This document shows positions 1 through 10,121 of a DNA stretch of 64,000 nt, piece by piece; the first letter of the stretch is position 1, and each line of letters starts with the position of its first letter. Position numbers and translations under genes: made by a program. The stretch is from CAVWQV01 sp963757115 (lineage in GTDB: Bacteria > Pseudomonadota > Alphaproteobacteria > Acetobacterales > Acetobacteraceae): NCBI GenBank assembly GCA_963757115.1, contig CAVWQV010000008.1, positions 310,001 through 374,000 on the forward strand, given 5' to 3'. Under the pieces are notes generated by a model that saw nothing but the letters and a program-made list of their open reading frames with translations, was not told where the DNA came from and did no database searches.

Positions 1-491
1 AACTCCGCTTCCGCGACGCCCGGCTCCTGGAAGTATTGCAGGTAGAAGCGCGTCACGCCCAGGGCCCGGAGCGAAGCGAGCGGCGGCGCGGATCCGCGTG
101 CGCGATGCGGCACGCTGAGTGCCGCTACCGCGTGGAAGACGTCCGGGCGCAGCATCGCCGCCGCCCATGCGACCGGCGCGCCCCAATCGTGCCCGACGAT
201 CACGGCCTGCGTCTCGCCGAGTGCCGCCACGAGCGCCACCATGTCACCCACCAAATGCAGGATCGTATAAGCGTCGATCTCCGCCGGCGCGCTGCTGCGG
301 CCGTAGCCCCGCATGTCGGGTGCGACGGCATGAAATCCCGCCGCCGCCAACGCCGGCAATTGGTGCCGCCATGAATAGGCGAGCTCCGGCCAGCCGTGAC
401 AGAACAGCACGAGCGGGCCCTGTCCCTGTTCCGTCACATGGAGCGTTATGCCATTGGCCGCGACCTCTCGTGCACTCGCGCTCTCGGCCAT
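1..491 (-). CDS. alpha/beta hydrolase, soluble epoxide hydrolase type (3' end outside window)
   Basis: Translated from the minus strand, starting at the ATG at 489-491; the frame stays open to the window edge (about 163 residues visible). It shows an alpha/beta-hydrolase N-terminal half with the oxyanion motif HGWPE near residue 36 and the nucleophile elbow GHDWGAP near residue 100. Asp in the nucleophile position (HDWG) is the signature of epoxide hydrolases and haloalkane dehalogenases; HGxP favours epoxide hydrolase. The acid and histidine of the triad lie beyond the window. It is divergent from a second epoxide hydrolase on the plus strand, with about 105 bp between start codons, so the two may share a regulatory region. 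Substrate cannot be told. Confidence 0.8.
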   Translation of the reverse strand, partial: MAESASAREVAANGITLHVTEQGQGPLVLFCHGWPELAYSWRHQLPALAAAGFHAVAPDMRGYGRSSAPAEIDAYTILHLVGDMVALVAALGETQAVIVGHDWGAPVAWAAAMLRPDVFHAVAALSVPHRARGSAPPLASLRALGVTRFYLQYFQEPGVAEAE

Positions 492-596
492 ATGAGCCTC
501 CGTTTCGGTTCCGTAGCGCAGCGTGCGGCGAGGCCGGGGCTTGCGCAAGAGCGCGCGAACCCGGCTGTGATCGAGGACGCAGCGGAGGATCGCACC

Positions 597-1754
597 ATGC
601 ACGACCCGGTCGGCGCCGAGCGGTTTACCATCGCCGTCCCCGACGCAGTGCTCGACGACCTCGGCGAGCGGCTTCGGCGCGCGCGCTTGCCCACCATCGA
701 GCCCGCGGCGACGCCGTGGCACTACGGCACGCCGCTCGCCTTCATGCGCGACATCCTCGGCTACTGGCGCGACGAGTACGACTGGCGTCGGTCGGAAGCG
801 GCGCTCAACCGGTTCACGCACTACAAGGTTCCGATCGACGGCAAGCGGCTGCATTTCATCCTGGAGCGCGGCTCCGGCCCCGATCCGCTGCCGCTTCTGC
901 TTTCGCATGGCTGGCCCGGTTCGGTGGTCGAGTTCCTGGAAGTGATCGAGCCGCTGGCGCATCCCGAGCGCTCCGGCGGCGACGCGCGCGACGCCTTCAC
1001 CGTGGTCGTCCCGAGCCTGCCGGGATACGGCTTCTCCGATCCGCCGGACGCGCCGATCACGCCGCGCGACATGGCGGCGATCTTCCATAAGCTCATGGCG
1101 GATGTGCTCGGTTGCCAGCGCTTCGTTGCGCAAGGCGGCGACTGGGGTGCGATGATCACGTCGTGGCTGGGGCACGACCATCCGGAGCGGCTTGCCGCCA
1201 TCCATCTCAACATGACCGGGTTCCGCCCCGACCTGCCCAACGCGGAATTGGCGCCGGAAGAACGCGAGTGGCTGGAAGCGCAACGGGCGCGTCTGGCCCG
1301 CGAGTCCGGGTATCAGCTGATCCAGGGGACCAAGCCGCAGACCTTGAGCTACGGCCTGACCAACTCGCCCATTGGGCTCGCCGCCTGGATCTTGGAGAAG
1401 TTTCACGGCTGGACGATCCCCGGCCAGGACGCGCCGCCGCCGTTCGACCGCGACCATCTGCTGGCCAACGTGATGCTCTACTGGCTGGCCGGCCCCAACG
1501 CGGCGAGTTGGCTGTATTGCTCGCGGTTCGACCCGAGCGTGCGGCACCCTCCGCCGAGCCGGCGCGTGGACGTGCCGACCGGCCTGATGCTGATGCCGCA
1601 AGACCTCGCGGTGCCGCCGCCCACACGTTATCTGGAACGCTCCTATAACGTTGTGCACCGGCGTGACCCGCCGAAGGGCGGCCATTTCCCGGCTTTCGAG
1701 CAGCCAGAGCTGTTCGTGGACGAGGTAAGGAGTTTCTTCCGCCGCTTCAGGTAA
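597..1754 (+). CDS. epoxide hydrolase, EHN (microsomal-type) family
   Basis: 385 residues. I chose the ATG at 597 because GGAGG lies 8 nt upstream and the EHN (epoxide hydrolase N-terminal) domain starts immediately (FTIAVPDAVLDDLGERL). The frame is open further upstream, but that part overlaps the divergent gene and is not family-like. The core has the oxyanion motif HGWPGS (about residue 105), the Asp nucleophile in GGDWGAM (about 180) and the catalytic His in KGGHFPAFEQP near the C-terminus. The family hydrolyses epoxides to diols. The CYP153-type P450 starts 106 bp downstream on the same strand, so oxidation followed by epoxide opening is a reasonable inferred pairing. Intact. Confidence 0.88.
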   Translation: MHDPVGAERFTIAVPDAVLDDLGERLRRARLPTIEPAATPWHYGTPLAFMRDILGYWRDEYDWRRSEAALNRFTHYKVPIDGKRLHFILERGSGPDPLPLLLSHGWPGSVVEFLEVIEPLAHPERSGGDARDAFTVVVPSLPGYGFSDPPDAPITPRDMAAIFHKLMADVLGCQRFVAQGGDWGAMITSWLGHDHPERLAAIHLNMTGFRPDLPNAELAPEEREWLEAQRARLARESGYQLIQGTKPQTLSYGLTNSPIGLAAWILEKFHGWTIPGQDAPPPFDRDHLLANVMLYWLAGPNAASWLYCSRFDPSVRHPPPSRRVDVPTGLMLMPQDLAVPPPTRYLERSYNVVHRRDPPKGGHFPAFEQPELFVDEVRSFFRRFR

Positions 1755-1860
1755 GCGTTGGCGTGGACCAGCCTTTCCCCGCTAGCATGGACCCGCAAAG
1801 AACCAGCCGCGCGAACGCCGAAGGCGCCCCGTCCCCAAGAGACGGCCCAGGGAGGAAGCG

Positions 1861-3115
1861 ATGAACGCACCGGTCGACTTCGACCATGTGACCCACGCGG
1901 CGACCGTGCCGCTCGGCCAGCTCGACGTCAGCGATCCGCAACTCTATTACGACGACGTTTGGCGGCCCTACTTCGACCGGCTGCGCCGCGAAGACCCCGT
2001 GCATTATGTGCCGGACAGTCCGTATGGACCGTACTGGGCCGTCACTCGCTACAAGGACATCATACAGCTCGAGCTGAACCATCGCGTATTCTCGTCGAGC
2101 TGGCTGCTGGGCGGGATCCGGCTCGAGGACCACCCGAAGGGCTTCGAGCGCCCGAGCTTCATCCTGCTCGATCCGCCCGAGCACGACGAGCAGCGGCTGG
2201 TGGTCAGTCCGACCGTCAACCCGATCAACCTCGCCAAGATGGAGAGCCTGATCCGGGAGCGCACGCAGCGGGTGCTCGACGGGTTGCCCCGCGACGAGGC
2301 GTTCAACTGGGTGGACCGCGTCTCGATCGAGCTGACCTCCATGATGCTGGCGACCTTGTTCGACTACCCCATCGAGGACCGGCGCAAGCTCGTCTACTGG
2401 TCGGAAGTGGTGATCACGGACGTCAACGCGCCCAACGCGCTGGTGCGCTCGGAGGCGGAGCGAGTACGGCATCCAGATGGAGTTCACCGAACACCTCAAC
2501 GCGATCTGGGAAGAGCGCCGGCGGTTGCCGCCGACATTCGACATCATCTCGATCCTCGCCCATAGCGAGGTGATGAACCGGATGACCATGCGCGAGCGCA
2601 TGGGCATCCTGATCCTGTTCCTCGTGGGTGGAAATGACACCACACGCAACTCCATGTCGGGCGGATTGTGGGGACTGAGCCAGTTTCCGGACGAGCTGCG
2701 TAAGCTGCGCGCGAAACCGGAGCTGGTGCCGAACGTGGTATCGGAAATCATCCGCTATCAAACACCGGTGATGCATATGCGCCGCACGGCACTCGAGGAC
2801 GTCGAGTTCGGCGGCAAGCAAATCAAGAAGGGCGACAAGGTGGTCGTCTGGTACATCTCCGGCAATCGCGACGAGACGGCAATCGACCGGGCGGACGAGT
2901 TCGTGGCCGATCGACGTCGTGCACGCGAACACCTCTCGTTCGGCTTCGGCATCCATCGCTGCCTCGGCAATCGGCTCGCCGAGCTTCAATTGCGCATTCT
3001 CTGGGAGGAGATCCTGAGCCGCGATCTCCAGATTGAAGTGCTCGGGAAGCCCGAATACGCCTATTCGAACTTCCTGCGCGGGATCAAGTCGCTGCCAGTT
3101 AGGCTCGCGGCGTAA
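1861..3115 (+). CDS. cytochrome P450, CYP153-like (one frameshift)
   Basis: About 417 residues once one frame change near 2460 is corrected (an extra base; the second frame resumes with EYGIQMEFTEHL). The ATG at 1861 is preceded by GGGAGGAAGC. Signature motifs: I-helix oxygen-activation motif GGNDTTRN, K-helix/beta region TPVMHMRRTALEDVE and haem-thiolate loop FGFGIHRCLGNRLAE. The GGNDTTRNSMSGG and MHMRRTA segments resemble the CYP153 family, which hydroxylates terminal carbons of alkanes and fatty acids and can epoxidise alkenes. This assignment is from motif memory, not alignment. No ferredoxin or ferredoxin reductase gene is adjacent. Next to two epoxide hydrolases, a hydrocarbon-oxidation role is plausible. 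Confidence 0.85.
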
Positions 3116-3130
3116 CGGCCAGGGCGGCCC

Positions 3131-4042
3131 TCACCCGGTGAACGTCGCGAACACTTCCTCGATCGCCCGGAGCTGATTGCCGGCGGCCGAGGACGGCACG
3201 ATCACCGGGGTGCGGACGCCCGCCGCGTACCATTTCTCGAGCTCCTCCCGCACACGGGCCGGTGGCCCGAACAGTGATACGTCGGCGAGCCAGCGATCCG
3301 TCATCAATCGCGGCAGCGCGTCGTTGTCCTTGGCGGCGATGGCGCGTTCGACCGCCTCCATCTCGTCCGCATAGCCGCTCTCCTTCCAGTAGTTCCGGTA
3401 GTTCGGCAGGTGGAGATAGTTGGTCAGCGTGCGCCGATTAACCGCCTTTGCCGCTTCGATATCGTCGGCGATGCAGGTCGGGATCATGTTGCCGATGAAA
3501 AAATCGGCATCGTCGCGCTTGGCCGGCGGGAGGTGGGAGAGCGATGCGCCCATCGCCGACCGGCTCGCGTTGGCCCAGATCACGCCCTCCCCAATCGCAC
3601 CCGCCAGGGCCGTCATCTTGTGTCGGAGGGCCGCGATGATCAGCGGCGGCTGCGGGCCCTGGCCCTCCACGGCGCGCCATTTCTGCACGAACTCGCGCGT
3701 GTCGCTGATCGGCTTGCCGGCCGTCACTTCCATCCGCGCGTGCGAGGGGGCGTGCGCGACGCCGATGCCGAACCGAAAGCGTCCGCCCGAAACCTCGTGG
3801 AGGAAGGCGGTCGCCTGCGCGAAATCGGGCACGGTGCGGGCGTAGATCGGCGCGATCGCGGTGCCGAAGGCAATCCGCTCCGTGTTCCAGGCCAGCGCCT
3901 CGCAAACCGAGAAGTTGCTGAAGATGCTGGGCACATAGATGCCCTGATAGCCTCGCCGCTCGGCCTCGCGGGCGACGTCGATCGTGGCGCGGCGGCGGCC
4001 GGGTGTTGCGATAAGGCAGAGGGCGGGGGCTTGCAGGGGCAT
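3131..4042 (-). CDS. LLM-class flavin-dependent oxidoreductase
   Basis: 303 residues, intact, starting at ATG 4042. It has the luciferase-like monooxygenase (LLM) TIM-barrel pattern: an N-terminal strand MPLQAPALCLIATPG, then EAERRGYQGIYVPS, the central segment VSGGRFRFGIGVAHAP and a C-terminal GPPARVREELEKWYAAGV. Such enzymes use reduced flavin (F420 or FMN) with diverse substrates; no cofactor preference can be seen here. It is one of three LLM-type genes in the window (others at 14833 and 58969) and converges with the P450, stop codons about 15 bp apart. Substrate unknown. Confidence 0.82.
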   Translation of the reverse strand: MPLQAPALCLIATPGRRRATIDVAREAERRGYQGIYVPSIFSNFSVCEALAWNTERIAFGTAIAPIYARTVPDFAQATAFLHEVSGGRFRFGIGVAHAPSHARMEVTAGKPISDTREFVQKWRAVEGQGPQPPLIIAALRHKMTALAGAIGEGVIWANASRSAMGASLSHLPPAKRDDADFFIGNMIPTCIADDIEAAKAVNRRTLTNYLHLPNYRNYWKESGYADEMEAVERAIAAKDNDALPRLMTDRWLADVSLFGPPARVREELEKWYAAGVRTPVIVPSSAAGNQLRAIEEVFATFTG

Positions 4043-4172
4043 TGTGTTCCTCGGCTTCGGTCAGAGCCAGGCTAGTCCCGATCATACCGGTCGGACAGGG
4101 TGCCGAGCGGAACGATTCTTGTTGCAACTCGGCATCAATCAGGCCCAGTTTGACCGAGCAATGGAGGGCTGC

Positions 4173-5707
4173 ATGAGCTACGATGATACCCGCGACACCG
4201 AGCAGCTGCGCTATCTGGACGCGGACATCGCCCAGTTCATCGTCCGCTATCGGTCGAAATCCCGCCACTGAAGGGCGGCGCACGGCGATCCTGCTGCCAG
4301 GCGGAATGGCGTGCACACTTCTTCGCGCGCGTACTCCCTACGACGACGCAGCGGGGCCGGGGCAAACGTTCCAGTATGACACCGTGTGGCTCGACGCTTC
4401 CACTTTCCTCGGCAACGCGCTGAACATCGCGATGCAGAAACAGGCCGACGGGAGCTTCCGCGACCTCGGGAACCGCATCGTGATCGCCAATGGTTCGGTC
4501 GAGTTCTTTGGTTGTACGCCGTACGATGGCTTCTCCACCTGGTGTGATCTCAACGGCATCGACTGGTTCATCTACGGCTGGGACTGGCGGCGCCGGATCG
4601 AGGACATGGCCGACCTCTTCGTCACCCAGTTCCTTCCACGGCTCCAGGGAGCGTTGCTGGCCGCGGGGCTCCCTGACCCGCTGGCCGACTTCGCCGTGCT
4701 CGGCCACAGCTTCGGCGGCATGGTGGTCAATCTCGTCAACCGTCGTACCGACGCGATCCTCTACGGAATGCAGCAAGCGATAACAGTCGGGACACCGTTC
4801 TATGGGTACGGCGGGCAGATCCATCGTTGGTTCGAAGGCGAATTGGTACTTCAACGACCTTGGCAAGCTGGAGGTCATCAAGACGATCGCTTCCCTGCCG
4901 GGCGTCTACACGCTCGAGTTCCTCGATGCGAGCGTGTTCACCGCCAACGCGGCGGCACTAGCGGGTGACCCGGATTACCCGTTGCCCGCCTATCCCAGCG
5001 TTGACGCCACTCACCCAACCGTGCAGGCCGACCCGTTCAACCCGCCAACCACGGGACCCGAGCGCCGCTATCCTCTCGATATCGGGTTCGACTTGGCCGA
5101 ACTCGCGCACGCCAAGGCGATCCTGCAACAGACGGTGCAATCCATGCCGGCGGCGGTCGAGGGGCGTTTCTTCTGTGTGCGTGGGGTCCGCCCGGTGGCC
5201 GACACCGCCGGCGCCATCGCCTGGGCCACAATTCCCTTGACATACGATCCGACGGCATCGGGGTCACCCATCGCCGACGGACCTCAAGTGCCGGGCGACG
5301 ATACGCAGCCGGCTTGGACGGCGCGCCTGGTGACGCAGCCGGCGTCGCAGATCGTGACGGTGAAAGCCGATCTAGACCACGCCTTTATGATGGGCGACCC
5401 GTCGGTGCTGGCCGCCATCGGCCGGATCATGGGCATACCGGAACCGGCGCTTTTTACCGTTGAGGAGCGTCGCCGTCTCATAACACGCCGCCTGCCCGCG
5501 CCCGTCGGCCGCTCTGAAGCGCTCGACATCGTCCGGGGACTACAAGCAGTGCAGACGGCGGACCGGCGTCTCGACCGCGGCACGGTCGATACGTATGTCG
5601 AGCAGTTCCCGCTCACCAAGCTGCGCGCCGTCGCCCGGCGCGTGATCCAGGACATTCTCAAGCGGCCCAATGTGGGGGAGCCCAGGTTCCAGCGCGACAC
5701 GCCATAG
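4173..5707 (+). CDS. lipase-like alpha/beta hydrolase (LCAT/PGAP1-like), two frameshifts
   Basis: The gene is readable only by joining three frames: ATG 4173 (MSYDDTRDTEQLRYLD, with GGAGGG upstream) to about 4258, a second frame to about 4838, then a third to the stop at 5705-5707. Both breaks look like one extra base. The product is about 510 residues. The visible core is TAILLPGGMACTLLR (oxyanion region), the pattern FIYGWDWRRR and the nucleophile elbow LGHSFGGMVV, with a late His in a DLDHAFMMGD context. The arrangement resembles lecithin:cholesterol acyltransferase-like or PGAP1-like lipases. No signal peptide is evident. It converges with the PHB depolymerase downstream. Substrate unknown. 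Confidence 0.65.
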
Positions 5708-5731
5708 CCGGGCGCGATCGAGGCGGTCCGG

Positions 5732-6949
5732 TTAGCTGGTTGCCTGGATCATTTCCCGTACGCGCGGATAGATTTCGCCGGCCCAGCGCTTGCCGCTGAA
5801 CACGCCGTAATGGCCGACGCCGGCCTGCAGGTGGTGGCGTTTCAGCCCCGGCCGGATGCCGGCGCAGAGATCCTGCGCCGCCAATGTCTGGCCGATGGAG
5901 CAGATGTCGTCGCGCTCGCCCTCCACGGTGAACAGCGCGGTGCGGCGGATCGCGGCGGCCCGCACTTTCTCGCCATGCCATGTCATGCTGCCCTTGGGCA
6001 GGTCGTGATCCTGGAAAATCCGCTTGACCGTTTGCAGATAAAACTCGGCTGGCAGATCCATCACCGCGGCATACTCGTCGTAGAATTGCCGATGCACCGT
6101 GGCCGCCGCGATGTCGCCGTCCACGAGATCGCGGAGCTGCTTGAAGTGTGCCGCGACGTGGCGGTCGAGATTCATCAGCACGAAGGCCGCGAGCTGCATG
6201 AAGCCCGGATAAACCCGCCGGTAGGCGCCCTGGAAGCGCCACGGCACTGTCCCGATCAGGTTGCTCTCGAACCAGCCGATCGGTTTGGCCTTGGCGAGCT
6301 CGTTCACCTTGGTCGGGTTGACGCGCGTGTCGATCGGCCCGGCCATCAGGGTCATGCTGCGCGGCTGCGCTCCGTTGCCGGCCTCAGCCATCACCGCGAC
6401 GGCGGCGAGCACCGGGACCGTCGGTTGGCAGACGGCGATCACATGGCTGCGTGGGCCCAGCGCTTCGATGAAACGAATGACGTGGTCAACGAATGCGTCG
6501 AGATCGAACGTGCCATTGCGCAGCGGGACGTCGCGCGCGTTCTTCCAGTCGGTGACGTAGAGGTCGTGGTCGGGCAGCAGCACCTGCAACGTGCCCCGCA
6601 GCAGGGTCGCGAAATGCCCGGACATGGGAGCGACCACTAGCACCTTCGGCTGCACCACCCGCGCTTCCTTTTTGAAATGGAGCAGGCCGGCGAACGGCGT
6701 TTCGTCAACGATCTCTTCCGTGATCCCCACGTCGCGATTGCCGACGCGGACGTATTCGATCCCGAAGGAGGGCCGGCGATGCGTGAGACCGGCCGCAAGC
6801 AGCATGTCGTAGAGCGCCCCCGCGTGTCGCAGGAGCTTCGGCGCCGGCATCCCGAAGCTTGCCTGCCGCATCAAACTCGCGCCGACACGGGCGTATAGCT
6901 GCGTCGCCCAGAGTGCATCGGCCTGAGCTTGGTAAAACTGATAGATCAT
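5732..6949 (-). CDS. phaZ: intracellular poly(3-hydroxybutyrate) depolymerase PhaZ
   Basis: 405 residues from the ATG at 6949 (MIYQFYQAQAD); the open frame extends ten codons further but the family starts here. The intracellular PHB depolymerase family uses a cysteine nucleophile; here it is in AVCQPTVPVL, with an AGPIDTRVNPTKVNELA segment and the C-terminal His in GVGHYGVFSGKRW. It hydrolyses stored PHB granules to 3-hydroxybutyrate oligomers or monomers in the cytoplasm. The other PHA genes (phaB, phaA, phaC-like, phaR) lie 14-19 kb to the right. Intact. No regulatory site was recognised upstream. Confidence 0.9.
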   Translation of the reverse strand: MIYQFYQAQADALWATQLYARVGASLMRQASFGMPAPKLLRHAGALYDMLLAAGLTHRRPSFGIEYVRVGNRDVGITEEIVDETPFAGLLHFKKEARVVQPKVLVVAPMSGHFATLLRGTLQVLLPDHDLYVTDWKNARDVPLRNGTFDLDAFVDHVIRFIEALGPRSHVIAVCQPTVPVLAAVAVMAEAGNGAQPRSMTLMAGPIDTRVNPTKVNELAKAKPIGWFESNLIGTVPWRFQGAYRRVYPGFMQLAAFVLMNLDRHVAAHFKQLRDLVDGDIAAATVHRQFYDEYAAVMDLPAEFYLQTVKRIFQDHDLPKGSMTWHGEKVRAAAIRRTALFTVEGERDDICSIGQTLAAQDLCAGIRPGLKRHHLQAGVGHYGVFSGKRWAGEIYPRVREMIQATS

Positions 6950-7035
6950 CGCCGGGGAAGCGGATTGCGTTCCGCGCACGAACCATCCGTGTTACTGTCC
7001 GCGATCACCTGCAGCGCGCGGGACAGGAGGGGCCG

Positions 7036-7693
7036 ATGGCGGACGCCACGCTTCTGATCAGCAGCAAGAACTACTCGTCCTGGTCGTTGCGCGGCTTCCT
7101 GCTCACGCGCTTGTCCGGCCTGCCGTTCGACGAGAAGATCGTCGCGACCGATGATCCGTCCGCGCGGGCGGAGCTGCTTCTGCGGTCGTCCTCCATTCTG
7201 GTTCCCTGCCTGGTCCACGACGGGCTGTCGGTCTGGGACACGATGGCGATTGCGGAGTACCTCAACGAAGTTCGCCCGGACGCGGGGATGTTCCCCGCCG
7301 AGCGCGCGGACCGCGCCCGATGTCGCTCGATTTCCGGCGAGATGCATTCGGGCTTCTCCGCACTCCGCTCGTCGCTGCCGATGAACCTCCGGAGCCGCAA
7401 GCCCGGCTTCACCGTTTGGTCGTCGGCGCAGGCGGACATCGACCGCATCGCGGAGATCTGGCGCGACTGCCTCGGCACATCCAAGGGACCGTGGCTGTTC
7501 GGCTCGAGGCCGTGCGTCGCCGACGCGATGTACGCGCCGGTAGTCACACGGTTTCGCGACGTACGATGTTCACCTGGACCCGATCTGCGAAGCGTATTGC
7601 GCGCAGATCACCGACTGGCCGGATCTGCGCGAGTGGACCGAAGCGGCGAAGCTGGAACCGGAGCAGATCGAGGAACTCGACATCGAATTCTGA
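7036..7693 (+). CDS. glutathione S-transferase family protein (one frameshift)
   Basis: About 218 residues after correcting one extra base near 7560. The ATG at 7036 has AGGAGG 5 nt upstream. The N-terminal thioredoxin-like domain shows SSKNYSSWSLRGFLL and ILVPCLVHDGLSVWDTMAIAEYL, which includes the cis-Pro and the SNAIL-like glutathione-contact position. The all-helical C-terminal domain continues after the break as YDVHLDPICEAYCAQI and ends ELDIEF. It resembles bacterial GSTs of the maleylacetoacetate-isomerase/YfcF-like type. It is divergent from phaZ (86 bp). The true substrate cannot be inferred. Confidence 0.8.
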
Positions 7694-7722
7694 CGCGGGC
7701 GGCACCCATCTTCGTTCAGGTG

Positions 7723-8157
7723 TCAGCGCCACGGTGTCGGGGGTGGGACTGGGGCGGGACCCTCGACATCCACTGTGCCGAAATCGGCCGGTCCGACCAC
7801 TTCCAGGTACTCCATATCCGGCGAGTAATCGAACAGGAAGTGGGCGATGCCCGGTCGCTGATGCACGCAGTCGCCGGCCGCGACCAGGTGCTCCTTGTCC
7901 TCGTACATGAACTTCGCCCAGCCCTTCAGCATCAGCACGATGTGGAAGTCGGCGGTATGACGGTGCCAGCCGGTGCCTTGCTCCGGCGCTTCGTTGGCTT
8001 TCACCAATTGTGCGATCACCCGTCCGCCGGTCGCCTCCGCGACGCCGAGATCCCTGTATAGAAAGAAATCCCGGAGCCCGCCGCCTCGCCATTCCGAGTC
8101 GCTCGGCTTCGTGTGGGCGAACGCGTTGACCACGGGTTTGTCGAGCATCGCATACAC
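7723..8157 (-). CDS. cupin-domain protein
   Basis: 144 residues, intact. A single cupin beta-barrel with metal-ligand pattern WHRHTADFHIVLMLKGWAKF (first motif) and second motif PGIAHFLFDYSPDMEYLEV is visible, followed by a Pro-rich tail. Single-domain cupins serve as isomerases, dioxygenases or small-molecule sensors; nothing here discriminates. It converges with the GST gene, stop codons about 30 bp apart. The roughly 190 bp between it and the threonine dehydratase stop holds no obvious gene. Confidence 0.75.
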   Translation of the reverse strand: MYAMLDKPVVNAFAHTKPSDSEWRGGGLRDFFLYRDLGVAEATGGRVIAQLVKANEAPEQGTGWHRHTADFHIVLMLKGWAKFMYEDKEHLVAAGDCVHQRPGIAHFLFDYSPDMEYLEVVGPADFGTVDVEGPAPVPPPTPWR

Positions 8158-8346
8158 TCCCTGTCCGAAGCCGCTGCTCCGATGCGGAGCATTAAACGGC
8201 GGGTTGCGCCAAGGCGTCTGGCCGGCGCCTAGGCTGTGGGCGGGTGTTGCGGCCCCGTGCCACCTTCCTAAGCGCGTTGTGCGATGCAGCGTGGCACGAG
8301 CTTAATGGGTGGGCAAGCGGCTCGTCGTGGCTGGGGGTCGCGTCAG

Positions 8347-9544
8347 CTAGACGCGACGCACTACGTAACTTGCTTCGAGCGCCTGCATGATAAGCGCCGC
8401 GTGCGCCGGATCGCGGGCTTCGACCATCACTTCGAGTTCGGCGGCCTGCACGCTCGACGAGGCGAACAAGCGCTGGTGCGATACCTCGATGATGTTGCCG
8501 CCCGAGCCGCCGATCTTGCCCGCAATGTCGGCGAGCACGCCGGGACGGTCGGGGATCTGCAAATGCAGGCGCAGCAGGCGTCCGTCGCGCAGCAGATTGC
8601 GCAATAGAACATTGGACAGGATGCGCGCGTCGATATTGCCGCCGGTAATCGGGATGCCGACCCGCTTGCCGCGAAACCGATCAGGTTGCGTGAGCAGAAC
8701 GGCGAGCCCGGCGGCGCCGGCGCCCTCCGCCGCGATCTTGGCGCCCTCGATCAGCAACCCGACCGCCTGCTCGATCGCGGCCTCCGGCACGGTCAGCACT
8801 CCGGCGGCGAGCTTGCGGATGATGACAAACGGACGCTCGCCGACGTCGCGTACGGCGATTCCTTCGGCGATGGTTGCGCCACCCACGGAAACGGGCTGGC
8901 CGGCGAGCCGCTGTGCCATGGCGGCGTAGGTGTCCACCTCCGCCCCGTAGACGGCGATGCGCGGCCGCAGCCCAGTTGCCGCCACGGCGCACCCAGCCAG
9001 CAGGCCGCCGCCGCCCACCGGAATGATCAGCGCATCAAGCTCCGGCTCGTCCTCCAGCATCTCGAGCGCCAGAGTGCCCTGGCCCGCGATGATCATGTCG
9101 TCATTGTAGGGGTGAACGAACACGAGCCCGCGGTCGGCGGCGAGTGCCCGCGCATGGGCGGCGGCTTCGGCCAAGGTGGCGCCGTGCAGCACGATTTCGG
9201 CACCCCAGGCCGCGGTGCGGGTGATCTTCGTCGCGGGGGTGAATTGCGGCATCACGATGGTGGCGGACACACCGTTGAGGCTGGCGTGGCGCGCAACGGC
9301 TTGCGCGTGGTTGCCGGCCGACATCGCGATCACGCCGGCGCCCCGTTCGTTGTCGTTCAGCAACGCGCAGGCGGTTGGCGGCGCCGCGCTCCTTGAAGGC
9401 ACCGGTGGCTTGCAGGTTGTCGAGCTTGAGGAACACTTCCGCGCCGGTGGCGCGGGACAACGTGTCGCTGTGGATCGTCGGGGTGCGGAGGACACGCCCG
9501 GCAATGCGGCAAGCGGCCGCGCGAACATCCGCGAGCAGAATCAC
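8347..9544 (-). CDS. ilvA: threonine dehydratase with C-terminal ACT domain (one frameshift)
   Basis: About 399 residues. A GTG at 9544 starts the first frame (ILLADVRAAACRIAGRV); one extra base near 9370 moves the rest into the next frame, joining ERGAANRL to ALLNDNERGAGV. PLP lysine is in GAFKERGA, phosphate-binding glycines in PVGGGGLLAGCA, and a C-terminal ACT-type regulatory domain reads LHLQIPDRPGVLADIAG. It converts threonine (or serine) to 2-oxobutyrate (or pyruvate) plus ammonia. With about 400 residues and one ACT domain it resembles the shorter TdcB/IlvA class. It lies 29 bp downstream of greA on the same strand, so co-transcription with carB-greA is likely. Confidence 0.85.
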
Positions 9545-9573
9545 TTGCGGTCGAAGTTCCTGCTGCCCGGGGT

Positions 9574-10047
9574 TCAGCCGAACCGGACGTCGAGGATTTC
9601 GTAGGTCCGGTCGCCGCCGGGCGCCGGGACCGAGATGCTGTCCCCGGGCTTCCTGCCGATCAGCGCTTTTGCGAGCGGTGAGGAGATCGACAGCCGGCCA
9701 AGCTTGATGTCGGCCTCGTGCAGCCCCACAATCTGGTAAGTCGATTCCTTCTCGGTCTCCTCGTCGACGAGGCGGACGTGCGCGCCGAATTTGACGTGGG
9801 TTCCCGAAAGGCTGGAGGGGTCGATCACCTCGGCGGAGGAAACAATCTCCTCAAGTTCGGCGATGCGGCCTTCGATAAAGGATTGCCTCTCCCGCGCGGC
9901 GTGGTATTCCGCGTTTTCGCTGAGATCGCCGTGGCTGCGTGCTTCGGCGATGGCGCGGATGATCGCAGGGCGCTCCTCCGCTTTGAGTTGGCGGAGTTCC
10001 ACCTCCAGCCGCTGGAGTCCGGGTGCGGTCATTGGGAACTTCTGCAC
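9574..10047 (-). CDS. greA: transcription elongation factor GreA
   Basis: 157 residues, intact, the usual length for GreA. The N-terminal coiled-coil finger carries the acidic tip segment ARSHGDLSENAEYHAARE, and the C-terminal FKBP-like domain contains YQIVGLHEADIKLGRLS and SPLAKALIGRKPGD. GreA binds the secondary channel of RNA polymerase and stimulates cleavage of backtracked transcripts. carB lies immediately upstream (74 bp) and the dehydratase immediately downstream; carB-greA linkage is common in Rhodospirillales. Confidence 0.96.
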   Translation of the reverse strand: MQKFPMTAPGLQRLEVELRQLKAEERPAIIRAIAEARSHGDLSENAEYHAARERQSFIEGRIAELEEIVSSAEVIDPSSLSGTHVKFGAHVRLVDEETEKESTYQIVGLHEADIKLGRLSISSPLAKALIGRKPGDSISVPAPGGDRTYEILDVRFG

Positions 10048-10121
10048 GGCAAAGTCCTCAGTCGGGTGTCGTAGTTGTGCCCATGGATGATTACGCGACG
10101 GGTTGAACCGGCCGCGCGGGC

